A stretch of 64,000 bases of DNA from Amycolatopsis echigonensis. Its GTDB lineage: Bacteria; Actinomycetota; Actinomycetes; Mycobacteriales; Pseudonocardiaceae. The stretch lies in the NCBI RefSeq assembly GCF_014174495.1, contig NZ_JACJHR010000013.1, positions 1-64,000 on the forward strand. Reading direction: 5' to 3'. Positions 31,735-40,713 of this stretch are shown here, piece after piece (the stretch's first letter is position 1; every line of letters starts with the position of its first letter). The notes under the pieces were generated by a model. The model ran no database searches and had not been told where the DNA came from. It was given only the letters and a program-made list of their open reading frames with translations. A program made the position numbers and the translations under genes.

Positions 31735-32454
31735 TCATCGAGAGGCGAGGAAGAACGGGCTGACCGGCTTCAGGAACATCGCCGCGAACGGCGGGATCAT
31801 GAAGTCCGGCAACACCATTTCCCCGGAGATCAGCTGCCGCTTCACCTCCGCGCGGAACCCCTCGAGGTCCCCGGCGATTTCGTAGATCGCCAGATGCCCG
31901 AGATCGGGGGTCTCGACGCCGGGCAGCGGCTTGACGTCGGAGACCTCGAACCGTTGTGCGCGGAGCATTCCCGGCGCGGACATGATCTGCGGGATGTGTT
32001 CCTCGTCGTACCATTTCGCGAACGTCGCGTCGTCGCCGGTGTGACGGCTCCACGCGAAGAACAAATGCCGGTCGTCGAGGTTTTCCGCCTCGGCGAACGC
32101 GTCGGAGAGGAACGGCTCGCTCACCGCGTCGAGGAACAATGCCTGGAACGGCCGGTTCATGAAGTCGGGCAGCACCATTTCCCCGGAGATCAGCTTGCGC
32201 TTGACCTCCTCGCGGAACGGCTGCGCCGACCCCTCCATCTCGTAGATCGCGAGATGCCCGAAATCGAGCGCGCGCACGCCCGGCAGCGGTTTGGTGTCCG
32301 CCAGCAGGAACCGTTGCGCTCCCACCATTCCCGGCACGTCCATCACCTGCGGGATGTGCTCGTCGTCGTACCATTTCGCGTAGGTGTCGTAGTCCGTGCG
32401 GTACGTGCTCCACGCGAAGAACAGGCTCCGGCTGTCGAAAGTCGGGGCTGCCAT
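31735..32454 (-). CDS. Tandemly duplicated EthD-like (dimeric alpha/beta barrel) protein
   Basis: 239 aa made of two similar halves. Residues about 8-113 and 128-235 both contain LFFAWS, an AKWYD-[DE]-EHIPQ motif, GHLAIYE and LISGEMVLPDFM. Each half is the size of an EthD/ABM-fold unit, which normally dimerises, so the fused pair may form one barrel intramolecularly. Nucleotide similarity between the halves is still visible, so the duplication is fairly recent. Such proteins act as small lyases, monooxygenases or accessory factors; the role here is unknown. ATG at 32454, 28 bases after the ligase gene. Confidence 0.72.
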   Translation of the reverse strand: MAAPTFDSRSLFFAWSTYRTDYDTYAKWYDDEHIPQVMDVPGMVGAQRFLLADTKPLPGVRALDFGHLAIYEMEGSAQPFREEVKRKLISGEMVLPDFMNRPFQALFLDAVSEPFLSDAFAEAENLDDRHLFFAWSRHTGDDATFAKWYDEEHIPQIMSAPGMLRAQRFEVSDVKPLPGVETPDLGHLAIYEIAGDLEGFRAEVKRQLISGEMVLPDFMIPPFAAMFLKPVSPFFLASR

Positions 32455-32482
32455 GTGTTCTCTCCTTCGGTTCCCGCGAGAT

Positions 32483-34054
32483 TCAGACCCGGCGCTGCAG
32501 CCCGGTCCACAATTTCTCGCGCAGGATCTGCTTCTGGATCTTCCCGGTGCCGGTCTTCGGCAGTTCCTCGACGAAGACGACCTTCTTCGGCACCTTGTAG
32601 CCGCCGAGGCGTGCCCGGCAGTGCGCGAGCACCCCGCCGGCGGACACGGCGTTCCCGGGCTCGACCGAGACGAACGCGGTGATCGCCTCGCCCCACCGCT
32701 CGTCCGGAGCGCCGACCACGGCGACTTCCCGGACGCCCTGCAGTTCGGAGACGACGTTCTCGATCTCCCGCGGGTACACGTTGAACCCGCCGGTGATGAT
32801 CATGTCCTTGCGCCGGTCGAGGATGAACAGGTACCCGTGCTCGTCGAGGCAGCCGACGTCTCCGGTGTGCACCCAGCCGTCCGCGAAGGTCTCTGCCGTC
32901 GCCTCCGGCTTGCGCCAGTACCCGGCACTCACGTGCGCGCCGCGGGTGCGGATCTCGCCGGTGGCTCCCGGCGGGACCGTGCGGCGGTCCGCGTCCACGA
33001 TCTCGACCTCGACGTGCGCGGTGACCCGGCCCGCCGAGGCCAGCCGGGGCAACCCGCGCTCGTTGAGGGTTTCGACGTGGTCCTCCGGGAGAAGCGTCGC
33101 GATCGGCAGCTGGGCTTCGCTCGCGCCGTACAGCTGCTGCATCGCTTCGCCGAAGTACGCGCGCGCCTTGGCCGCCCGGTCCGGCTGGATGGCCGAGCCC
33201 GCGTACGGCAGGATCCGGACGTTGCCGACCCGGCCGGACGGCTCGCCGCGCCGGGCGAGTTCCTCCAGCAGCATCGTGATCATCGTCGGCACCAGCGGGA
33301 GCACGGTCACCTCACCGCTGGCGGCGGCGTTCGCGACCTCCGCCGCATCGAACTTCGGCGCGTAGACGTTCAGCCCGCCGCTCGCGGTGATGACGTCGGC
33401 GATCCCGCCGCTGAAGTGGCTGATCGGCGCGGCGTGCAGGGCAGCGTCGCCCGGGCCGAGCGGAGGCAGCACCTCTCGGGCGTTGCGCACGAGCGCGCCG
33501 ACCGTCCGGTGCGGCACCCGCACGCCCTTGGGCTGCCCGGTCGAACCGGAGGTGTAGAGCAGCCACGCGTCGTCCTCGGCGTCCGGCAACGGCAGTTCGT
33601 CGTCGGTGCCGGACGCGACGAACTCCTCGAACGGAATTCCCTCAGCGTCCTCCCTGCCTTCGCCGAACACGATGATTTCCTTGACCTGCGGCGGAATCCA
33701 GGCCTTCCCGTTCTCGGCGAGCCAGGTGCCGTCGACGAGCACGAACGACGGTTCCGCGTCCGCGGCGATCTGGGCCAGTTCGGCGGGGTGCAGCCGGGGC
33801 AGCAGCCCGACCCGCACCCCGCCGCCGAGCACGAGCCCGTGATACGCCTCGGCCCATTCGCAACTGTTGGGCCCGAGCAGCACCGCGCGGGTGCCGCGTT
33901 CCGCGCCGAGCGCCCGGAACGCCTGGGCGACGCGCCGGGCGCGGCTGCCGAGTTCGCCGTAGGTCAGCTCGCGCCGGGAATCCCGGATCGCGGGCCGCTG
34001 CGCGAACTCGGCGTACGACTGCGTGTACAGCCGGGCCAGTGGGGTCGGGGACAT
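32483..34054 (-). CDS. AMP-dependent acyl-CoA ligase
   Basis: 523 aa, ANL superfamily. P-loop LYTSGSTGQPKGVRVPH. A5 motif LYGASEAQ, and hinge HTGDVGCLDEHGYLFILDRRKDMI with the following TGGFNVYP. The C-terminal Lys is in GTGKIQKQ. I use the ATG at 34054 (MSPTPLAR). A GTG at 34063 giving a GTGA overlap with the zinc-ribbon gene is an equal alternative. Its place next to the zinc-ribbon and HyuAB genes mirrors the locus at 13060-19079. It would make the CoA ester of the carboxylation product. Confidence 0.87.
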   Translation of the reverse strand: MSPTPLARLYTQSYAEFAQRPAIRDSRRELTYGELGSRARRVAQAFRALGAERGTRAVLLGPNSCEWAEAYHGLVLGGGVRVGLLPRLHPAELAQIAADAEPSFVLVDGTWLAENGKAWIPPQVKEIIVFGEGREDAEGIPFEEFVASGTDDELPLPDAEDDAWLLYTSGSTGQPKGVRVPHRTVGALVRNAREVLPPLGPGDAALHAAPISHFSGGIADVITASGGLNVYAPKFDAAEVANAAASGEVTVLPLVPTMITMLLEELARRGEPSGRVGNVRILPYAGSAIQPDRAAKARAYFGEAMQQLYGASEAQLPIATLLPEDHVETLNERGLPRLASAGRVTAHVEVEIVDADRRTVPPGATGEIRTRGAHVSAGYWRKPEATAETFADGWVHTGDVGCLDEHGYLFILDRRKDMIITGGFNVYPREIENVVSELQGVREVAVVGAPDERWGEAITAFVSVEPGNAVSAGGVLAHCRARLGGYKVPKKVVFVEELPKTGTGKIQKQILREKLWTGLQRRV

Positions 34055-34059
34055 GCGCG

Positions 34060-34320
34060 TCACCCCAGCCGCGACGGTGCCCAGTCGCGCGTCGGCGACC
34101 GCCACGCGGGCCAGTTGTCCTCAGGCTCCGGCCGGGTCACTGACAGGTGCGTGAAGCAGTCCTGGCACTTCACCACCATGCGCGGGCCGAGGTAGTTGGC
34201 CACCGGGTACCGCTTGATGTCCGTGCTTCCGCAGGACGGGCAGGTCGCCTCCACCGGCGTGCGCTCGACGGACACGCGCGGGGTTTCCGGCCGGGGGAAG
34301 AGAAGTCGGTCGACAGACAT
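34060..34320 (-). CDS. Small zinc-ribbon protein, probable third carboxylase subunit (second locus)
   Basis: 86 aa. CPSC and CQDC pairs are separated by about 20 residues, followed by a Trp-rich tail (NWPAWRSPTRDW). ATG at 34320, eight bases after the HyuB stop. It corresponds in position, size and Cys layout to the 74-aa protein at 17080-17304, though the sequences are otherwise diverged. Its repeated linkage to HyuAB and an AMP-ligase argues for a subunit or assembly factor of the carboxylase. Confidence 0.75.
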   Translation of the reverse strand: MSVDRLLFPRPETPRVSVERTPVEATCPSCGSTDIKRYPVANYLGPRMVVKCQDCFTHLSVTRPEPEDNWPAWRSPTRDWAPSRLG

Positions 34321-34328
34321 GGGTGCTC

Positions 34329-36254
34329 CTATCCCAGGATCCAGTTGACGGGCGTCGCGACCGGCACCGACCAGGTGCCCGCGTCGCGCTGGGCGGCGAG
34401 TTCGGCGCGGCGCTCGGCGGTCGCGGCTTCGTCGATCCGGCCGTCGCGCACCACGGCACCGAACGCCTTCGCGGCGAAGTCCTCGCTGTACAGCCCGTCG
34501 GCGAGGTCGCGGCCGAGCCGGTTCAGGTCCCGGGCGAGCGGGTCTCCCCAGCCGCCACCTCCGCCGATCAGGAAGCGGATCGCGTCGCCCGCCTTCAGCA
34601 CCAGCCCGGAGAACTTGCCGGTCTGGTACCGCGCGCCCTTGCAGAACCCGCCGTTGTTCGGGTCCGGGCGGCCGTCGTCGTCGAACATGCCGAACAACGG
34701 TTCGGCACCACGGAGGTCGAGCGGATTCGCGTGCGCGGCGAGGTCGAAATTCTCGATGTACCAACCGAATGCGGGGGCACCCGGACCGGCTCCGGCGGCA
34801 CCCGGCGCACCCACGCGCACCCGGTCGCAGGTGACCGTGACCATCGTGTCCGACTGCGCGGTGAGCGTGTACACCGAGCCGAGCCCGCCTCGGTATTCGC
34901 CAGCGCCAGCGGTGTCGAGGACCATTTCGTGCTGCGCCACGATCAACGGGCTTTCGATCTCCACGTGCTCCTGCACCGAGGTCCGGCAGTTGCCGATCGG
35001 CGTGACACAGAAGGAAATGCCGTCTTCCTTCCACGTTCCGCCCCAGCCGCCGCCGGTGAGGGCGAACGCGCCCCACGGCATGCCCTCGTGCCCGGGCCGG
35101 GTGTCGATGCCGCCGAGGCTGATCACCAGCGCGGTGCCGGTGTCGCACGCGATCGCCCGGTCGCCGACGGCCTGGCTCAGTGCGCTCGCGACGGCGTTGA
35201 TGCCGCGGGCGCCGATGTCCGCGTGGTTCGAGCAGCTCGACGGAGGCAGCACGCACACCACGCTGCCCTGCGGCAGGAGTGTCTCGATAGGACGGAGGGT
35301 CCCGCTGTTGACCGGCGTGCCCGGGTCGACCATCAGCTTGACCGCTTCGATGCACCGCACCGCCTCGCACCACGCGGTGCCGCAGTTGCCGAGCGGCTGC
35401 CGGCCGGAGCCGGAGAAGTCGATCTCCATGCTGTCGCCGCGCACTTTGACTGTCACGCGCACCGGGATCGGTTCGTCCGTCACCCCGTCCTCGTCGAGGA
35501 AATCCTCCACGGTGTAGTCGCCGTCCGGGATGCCCGCGATGCCGCGGCGCATGCTTGCTTCGGTGGCCTCGATCGCGTACCGCCCGGCCTCCTTCACCTT
35601 CTCCAGCCCACCGCGGGCGACGAGCGCCCGCAGCTGCCGCTCCCCCACGACCAGGCAGCCGTGCAGCGCGCGCAGGTCGCCGAGGACGAGGTGCGGCACC
35701 CGGTTGTTCTCCAGGATGAAGTTGAACAGCGGCCGCACCGGCACGTCGTTGGCATACAGCAGCGACGGCGGAAGCTTGATCTGCTCCTCGAACGACGTCT
35801 GCGTGCCGTTGGAGAAACCGCCCGGGATCGGCCCGCCGAGGTCGACCAGATGCGAGGTCGAGTGCAGCATGAATTCGACGCGGCCGTCCACGAACACCGG
35901 CCGCAGCAGGTTCACGTCGGACTGGTGGATCGTGCCGCGCCACGGGTCGTTGACGAAGATGACGTCGCCGGGCTGCAGCGAGTCCACGTCGAACTCGTCC
36001 ATCACGAAGTTCACGATGTGCGGCGAGGTGAAGGCGTGCTGCATGCAGCCTTCCCACTGCGCCGCGGTTTCCCACGCGTCGCCGCTGCGGACGTGGATGG
36101 CGGTGGTGCAGTCGAGGATGTCGCGGCAGACCGGGGAGAACGCGCTGCGCATCAGCGCCTCGTTCATCTCGCGGGCGACCTCGATCAGCCCGTAGCGCAG
36201 GATGTCGAGTTCGAACTCGGCGGTGCCGGTGGCGGGTTCCGCGGAAATCGTCAT
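34329..36254 (-). CDS. hyuB: HyuB-type subunit (second locus)
   Basis: 641 aa. It has the same family landmarks as the first HyuB: DVIFVNDPWRGTIHQSDV, HSTSHLVDLGGPIPGG, IDFSGSGRQPLGNCG, and the C-terminal GGGGGWGDPLARD. The overall similarity to the HyuB at 13060-15000 is low. Eleven bases follow the HyuA gene. It should form the carboxylase core with HyuA (36266-38344). The role as a carboxylase rather than an imidase is inferred from the zinc-ribbon and ligase neighbours. Confidence 0.85.
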   Translation of the reverse strand: MTISAEPATGTAEFELDILRYGLIEVAREMNEALMRSAFSPVCRDILDCTTAIHVRSGDAWETAAQWEGCMQHAFTSPHIVNFVMDEFDVDSLQPGDVIFVNDPWRGTIHQSDVNLLRPVFVDGRVEFMLHSTSHLVDLGGPIPGGFSNGTQTSFEEQIKLPPSLLYANDVPVRPLFNFILENNRVPHLVLGDLRALHGCLVVGERQLRALVARGGLEKVKEAGRYAIEATEASMRRGIAGIPDGDYTVEDFLDEDGVTDEPIPVRVTVKVRGDSMEIDFSGSGRQPLGNCGTAWCEAVRCIEAVKLMVDPGTPVNSGTLRPIETLLPQGSVVCVLPPSSCSNHADIGARGINAVASALSQAVGDRAIACDTGTALVISLGGIDTRPGHEGMPWGAFALTGGGWGGTWKEDGISFCVTPIGNCRTSVQEHVEIESPLIVAQHEMVLDTAGAGEYRGGLGSVYTLTAQSDTMVTVTCDRVRVGAPGAAGAGPGAPAFGWYIENFDLAAHANPLDLRGAEPLFGMFDDDGRPDPNNGGFCKGARYQTGKFSGLVLKAGDAIRFLIGGGGGWGDPLARDLNRLGRDLADGLYSEDFAAKAFGAVVRDGRIDEAATAERRAELAAQRDAGTWSVPVATPVNWILG

Positions 36255-36265
36255 GGCGGCGCTCC

Positions 36266-38344
36266 TCAGCCCTGGTTCTCGATGATGTTTTCGATGATCA
36301 GGAGACGGTCGGCGTCCACGCGGGCGCGGCGACCCGGGAGCACGACCGTGGTGGCGAACTTCTCCGAGACGATCGCCGGCCCGTTGACAACCTCGCCCGC
36401 CGTGAGCCGTTCGCGGACGTGCACCGGCACGCTCGTGGTCTCCCCGGACCCGGGTACGCGCAGGTCACGGTTGCCGAGCAGGGATTCGCCGGAATCGGCG
36501 TTGGTGGACGGCACCTTGTTCGGCCTCGGGATCACCGCGGTCACTTCCAGCGTCGAAACGACGACCGGAATCTCGGCCGCGGAGAATCCGTAGGAATCCT
36601 GGTAGAACGCGTGGAAATCGGCGGCGACGCCGGGCACGCGTTCCGCGGTCATCGGACCCGGCCGCAACGGCAGCCGGTTGTCCCACGTCTGCCCGCGATA
36701 CATGGCGAAGATCGCGCGGTCGAACGCCAGCCCGTCCAGGTCCACGCCCTGCGCGGCCAATTCCTCCGTCAGGCTCTGTTCCATCGCGGCGAATTCAGCT
36801 TCGACCGTCTCGGCATTGTCCGCGGTCAGCGGGACCATCAGCGACTGCGCCCGCGTGGTCCGCAGATCGCTCTGCAGCAGCCCGAGCGCGGAGAACTGGC
36901 CCGGTGTCGAGGGCACGACGACCGTGTCGAGCCCAAGGATCCGCGCGACCCGGTCGGCGAGCATCGGGCCCGCCGAACCGAACGGCAGCAACGCGAACTC
37001 GCGGACGTCGAGTCCCCGGTAGACCGAGATGGTCCGGATCTTCGCCGCGATGTCCTCGCACGCGATCTGGTAGGCGGCTTCGGCCAGTTCCAGCGCGGAA
37101 AGCCCCCACTGCTCGCCCGTCCGGGTCAGCGCGGCGCGCGCGGCCTCGACGTCGAGGGTGATCCGGCCGTTCGCGAACAGGTCGGGTTGCAGCACGCCGA
37201 GCAGCAAGCACGCGTCGGTGAGCGTCGCCTCGGTGCCGCCGCGGCCGTAACACGCCGGGCCGGGGTTCGACCCCGCCGATTTCGGGCCGACCGCGACCTG
37301 CCCGAGTGCGTTCGGCCCGATGACGCTGCCCGCGCCCGACCCGACGCTCTCCACGTCGACCAGCGGCAACGTCAGCGTCAGGCCGGTTTCCAGGGTCCAC
37401 AGGTCGGTGAGCGGGGTCTGCGCGTCGACGATTGCCGCGACGTCGGTGCTCGTGCCGCCGACGTCCATGGTCAGCAGGTTCCGCTTGCCCGATTCGCGCG
37501 CCAGCTGCAGACTGCCGGTCACTCCTCCGACCGGACCGGAAACGAGCTGGAAGACCGGCGCTTTGCCGGCGTCCTGCACGGTCGCGACGCCGCCGTTGGT
37601 CGTCATGATCCAGAGCGTGCCGCCGAACTGCCGCTCCTCCAGCGCGACCGTGAGCCGCCGCAGGTAACCGACCACGGCGGGTCCGACATACGCGTCCAGC
37701 GCGACGGTCGTGGTCCGTTCGTGCTCCTTCGTGACCGGGTACAGGTCCGAGGTCTGCACGTAGGCGTGCGGAATCTCTTCGGCGAGGATCTCCGCGGCGC
37801 GCCGCTCGTGGCCGCGTTCCCGGTAGGAATTCATGAAGCACACCGCGACCGCCTGTACGCCCTGTGCGGCGAAATCGCGAGCAGCCGCGCGGACCGCGTC
37901 CTCGTCCAGCGCCAGCAGCTCCGTGCCGTCGTAGCCGATCCGCTCGGGGATGCCGATCCGGTCGCGCCGGTGCACGATCGGCCGCTCCTGGTGCGGGCGC
38001 AGCCACGTCGGGTCGTAGAACCGGTCGCCGAACTCGCGGTGCATCCGGCCGATGTCGAGCAGGTCGCGGTGCCCGCGCGTGGCCAGCAGCGCGGTCTTCG
38101 CGCCCGCCCGGCTCAGCAGCGCGTTGATGCCGACGGTGTGCCCGTGCACGATCTCCGCGATCTCGGCCGGCTCGACGCCGATCGCGGCGAGCGCCTCGAG
38201 GACACCGTGTTCCTGTTCCTTCGTGGACAGCACCTTGCCGTCCCGGATTTCCCCGGTGGCGCGGTCAAGGCCGATGATGTCGGTGAAGGTCCCGCCGACG
38301 TCGATGCCGACCAGCCAGCCTGCCGAGCCTCGTTGCTCAGTCAC
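36266..38344 (-). CDS. hyuA: HyuA-type ATP-binding subunit (second locus)
   Basis: 692 aa. Phosphate loop VGIDVGGTFTDIIG at residues about 12-25, second motif TMDVGGTSTDVAAIV, and the hallmark VESVGSGAGSVIG and GPKSAGSNPGPACYGRGG. GTG start at 38344 with GGAGG upstream. It is the first gene of the operon that continues through HyuB, the zinc-ribbon protein, ligase, EthD-like protein and SDR. A LuxR-type regulator gene lies 92 bases upstream on the same strand and is the obvious candidate regulator. Confidence 0.87.
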   Translation of the reverse strand: MTEQRGSAGWLVGIDVGGTFTDIIGLDRATGEIRDGKVLSTKEQEHGVLEALAAIGVEPAEIAEIVHGHTVGINALLSRAGAKTALLATRGHRDLLDIGRMHREFGDRFYDPTWLRPHQERPIVHRRDRIGIPERIGYDGTELLALDEDAVRAAARDFAAQGVQAVAVCFMNSYRERGHERRAAEILAEEIPHAYVQTSDLYPVTKEHERTTTVALDAYVGPAVVGYLRRLTVALEERQFGGTLWIMTTNGGVATVQDAGKAPVFQLVSGPVGGVTGSLQLARESGKRNLLTMDVGGTSTDVAAIVDAQTPLTDLWTLETGLTLTLPLVDVESVGSGAGSVIGPNALGQVAVGPKSAGSNPGPACYGRGGTEATLTDACLLLGVLQPDLFANGRITLDVEAARAALTRTGEQWGLSALELAEAAYQIACEDIAAKIRTISVYRGLDVREFALLPFGSAGPMLADRVARILGLDTVVVPSTPGQFSALGLLQSDLRTTRAQSLMVPLTADNAETVEAEFAAMEQSLTEELAAQGVDLDGLAFDRAIFAMYRGQTWDNRLPLRPGPMTAERVPGVAADFHAFYQDSYGFSAAEIPVVVSTLEVTAVIPRPNKVPSTNADSGESLLGNRDLRVPGSGETTSVPVHVRERLTAGEVVNGPAIVSEKFATTVVLPGRRARVDADRLLIIENIIENQG

Positions 38345-38436
38345 CTCTTGCCTCCACGGGTCGTGGTGTGTGAGGTGATTCTGTGCGCGGTGCGACCGCG
38401 GTCACATCGGCCAAGGGTCCGAGACGGAATGGGACC

Positions 38437-39528
38437 TTAGGACAGTCCCCCGCCCCGCAGCCAGAGGGCGATCGCCTCCGTGCGGCTCGCGACGCCGAGC
38501 TTGCGCAGGATCTGCGTGACGTGGGATTTCGCGGTGCGCTCGGTGATCGCCAGCTCGCGCGCGATGTGCCGGTTGGACCGACCGGCCGCGAGCAGTTCCA
38601 TCACCTGGTTTTCCCTTGCGGTCAGCGGAATCTGCGGGCTCGGCGCGGGCGACGGCGGCGATGCGGGGAGAGCCGTCGGACGCGTCATCAGGCCGTCCGC
38701 GGTGTCGCGCAGGAACGCCAAGCCTTCCAGCATCGTGAGGCGCCCCAGGGAATGACTGAGTGCTTCGGCCATCAGCGTAAGGAGCGCACGGTCGGTTTCG
38801 TCGACGTCGCGGCCCTGGTGGTAGCGATCGCCGTGCAGCAGGCCGACCACTTGGCCGTGCACCGTCAACGGGGCGATTCCGTACGAAGTGGACTTCGTTA
38901 CGCGGATCAGGTCGCGGTCGACGCGCTGGCTGTGCTGCGTATCGAAAATCAGCCGGGTTTCGGCCCGGTCGACCACGTCCGCCTCGATCAGCCCGCCGCG
39001 CAACTCGGGCGGCGACGCCTTCCCGACCGCGACGATCTCGTCGGCCCACCGCGGCTCGTGTACGACGCACATGGTGTGCAGCCGCCACACGGAATCCACT
39101 ACGCGGGAGACCAGGACCCGGTCGAATCCGAGCCGGCAGCCCGCTTCCGGGACCCGGCCGAGGAATTCGTCGACGGTTTTCGCGTCGCGCACCGAGGCGA
39201 GCGAAGCGGCTACGCGGCGCAACAGCAGGTGCCGGTCGGCGAGCCGCGTTTCCGCGAGTTCGGCCTCGACCGCGCGGATCCGGCCCAGCAGCTCGGTTAG
39301 CTCGCGTCGCCGCGCCCCGGAGACGCCGGAGTCGTCGGCGATGTGCAAGGTCTCGGCCAGCACGGCGTTCCACAACCGTCCCACGGCCCCGGCCGCCTCG
39401 TCGGCCCACGGGCCGTCCAGCCGCGGCACCGGCACGTCCAGCCCCAGCGAGGCCCCGACGTCCGCGCACAAATCCCGGTAGCGCGCGCCCAGCCCGGCGG
39501 CGCCCGAGACGATGCTGTCCACGTCCAT
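38437..39528 (-). CDS. LuxR-type regulator with a GAF-like sensor
   Basis: 363 aa. The C-terminal LuxR HTH spans about residues 295-360 ([20 protein letters not shown], then [21 protein letters not shown]). The middle part (about 115-265) looks like a GAF domain, with [29 protein letters not shown] and [16 protein letters not shown] low-complexity Pro/Ser linker ([12 protein letters not shown]) joins the two. I use the ATG at 39528 (MDVDSIVSG). The earlier frame start gives a Cys-rich, unlikely N-terminus. It probably senses a small molecule and controls the Hyu operon just downstream. Confidence 0.83.
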   Translation of the reverse strand: MDVDSIVSGAAGLGARYRDLCADVGASLGLDVPVPRLDGPWADEAAGAVGRLWNAVLAETLHIADDSGVSGARRRELTELLGRIRAVEAELAETRLADRHLLLRRVAASLASVRDAKTVDEFLGRVPEAGCRLGFDRVLVSRVVDSVWRLHTMCVVHEPRWADEIVAVGKASPPELRGGLIEADVVDRAETRLIFDTQHSQRVDRDLIRVTKSTSYGIAPLTVHGQVVGLLHGDRYHQGRDVDETDRALLTLMAEALSHSLGRLTMLEGLAFLRDTADGLMTRPTALPASPPSPAPSPQIPLTARENQVMELLAAGRSNRHIARELAITERTAKSHVTQILRKLGVASRTEAIALWLRGGGLS

Positions 39529-39622
39529 CGGCCACCTCTGGTACTTCCGAGGGCACGGCCTCACCGCCGCGCTGATGCACAATATATGCGCTGCTGAGCC
39601 GAGGGACAAACGACGCCGGAGC

Positions 39623-39647
39623 GGCCCGCCGGGATCGCCGGCGGGCC
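39623..39647 (-). terminator. Stem-loop after the hydrolase
   Basis: GGCCCGCCGG pairs perfectly with CCGGCGGGCC around GATCG. It lies nine bases beyond the stop codon of the minus-strand hydrolase and before the LuxR-type gene. Confidence 0.7.
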
Positions 39648-39655
39648 CTTTCCGG

Positions 39656-40579
39656 TCAGTTCGCCGCGGTCGCGGCGAGGTTTTCCCGGAAGAACGGCAC
39701 CGCTTCGGCCAGCGCGCGGTCGACGTACTTGGGCACGTCGTAGAAGTCCATGTGCGTACCGCCTTCGACCACGACGAGCTTCTTCGGGCTGCGCACGCGG
39801 CCGTGCAGTTCCGTGGACATCCACAGCGAACCGGCGTCGCTGCCCGCCACGATCAGGACCGGCTGCGTGAGCAGTTCCTCGACCAGGTGGAACGCGTCGA
39901 AGGTGAAGATCCGCGACACGCTCTTGGTGAACAGGAACTTGTTCTTGGCGTTCGGGTGCTGGGCGCGCGGGGTGAGGTAGTAGTCGTTCGCCTCGACCAG
40001 GTCGCGCGGGGTGTTCTCGTCCGGTTCGGCGGGCACGTACGGCAGGTACGCCGCGTCGGCGCCGTTCGCCTCGGCGGTGCGCTGCTGAGCGACCGCCTGC
40101 AGCGTGGGCACCGCGGCCGCGTCGGAGTCGGTGCCGTACCAGCCGCGCCGGAACGAGGTGCCGATGTTCACCGCGCTGACCGTGGTCAGAGCCTTGATCC
40201 GGTAGTCGGTCAACGCCGCGTTCACCAGGTAGCCGCCGCCCGCGCAGACGCCGAGGCCGCCGATCCGCTCGGCGTCGACATAGCCGAGGGTCTGCAGATA
40301 GTCCACCGCCGCGCGCACGTCTTCGACCCGCGCGGCCGGGTCCTCCAGGTGATGCGGCTCGCCGCCGCTGTCGCCCTGGAAAGACGCGTCGAACGCGAGC
40401 GCGACAAAGCCCTGCTCGGCCAGCTTGCCCGCGTAGAGGCCCGCGGTCTGCTCCTTCACCCCGCCGCCGGGGTGCACGGCCACGACCGCCGGGTAGCTGC
40501 CGTTCGGGTCGAAGCCGTCCGGCAGGTACAGGTTGCCCGCCATGGAGACCGAGCCGTTGGGGAAGGTCACCTTCTGCAC
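39656..40579 (-). CDS. Alpha/beta-hydrolase, paralogue of 12062-12976
   Basis: 307 aa. Nucleophile elbow GVCAGGGY with Cys, oxyanion loop [15 protein letters not shown], acid and His candidates in GSDAGS and GGTHMDFYD. It is similar to the hydrolase at 12062-12976 along the whole length, including the rare [15 protein letters not shown] loop. I use the GTG at 40579, because AAGGAG then sits at normal spacing; the GTG at 40588 would overlap the ribosome-binding site. It is monocistronic and divergent from the HTH regulator at 40714. Confidence 0.78.
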   Translation of the reverse strand: MQKVTFPNGSVSMAGNLYLPDGFDPNGSYPAVVAVHPGGGVKEQTAGLYAGKLAEQGFVALAFDASFQGDSGGEPHHLEDPAARVEDVRAAVDYLQTLGYVDAERIGGLGVCAGGGYLVNAALTDYRIKALTTVSAVNIGTSFRRGWYGTDSDAAAVPTLQAVAQQRTAEANGADAAYLPYVPAEPDENTPRDLVEANDYYLTPRAQHPNAKNKFLFTKSVSRIFTFDAFHLVEELLTQPVLIVAGSDAGSLWMSTELHGRVRSPKKLVVVEGGTHMDFYDVPKYVDRALAEAVPFFRENLAATAAN

Positions 40580-40713
40580 TGCATTCACTCCTTCAGAAGT
40601 TCCGAGGTCCTGCTGCCCACTCTGCGGCGGTCCGCGCGGGCGTGGCAGAGGCCGTCTATCGGGGGTACCGCCAGCCCCTCCTTCCCGGCGCGGAACGCGC
40701 TTACCCTCGAGGC

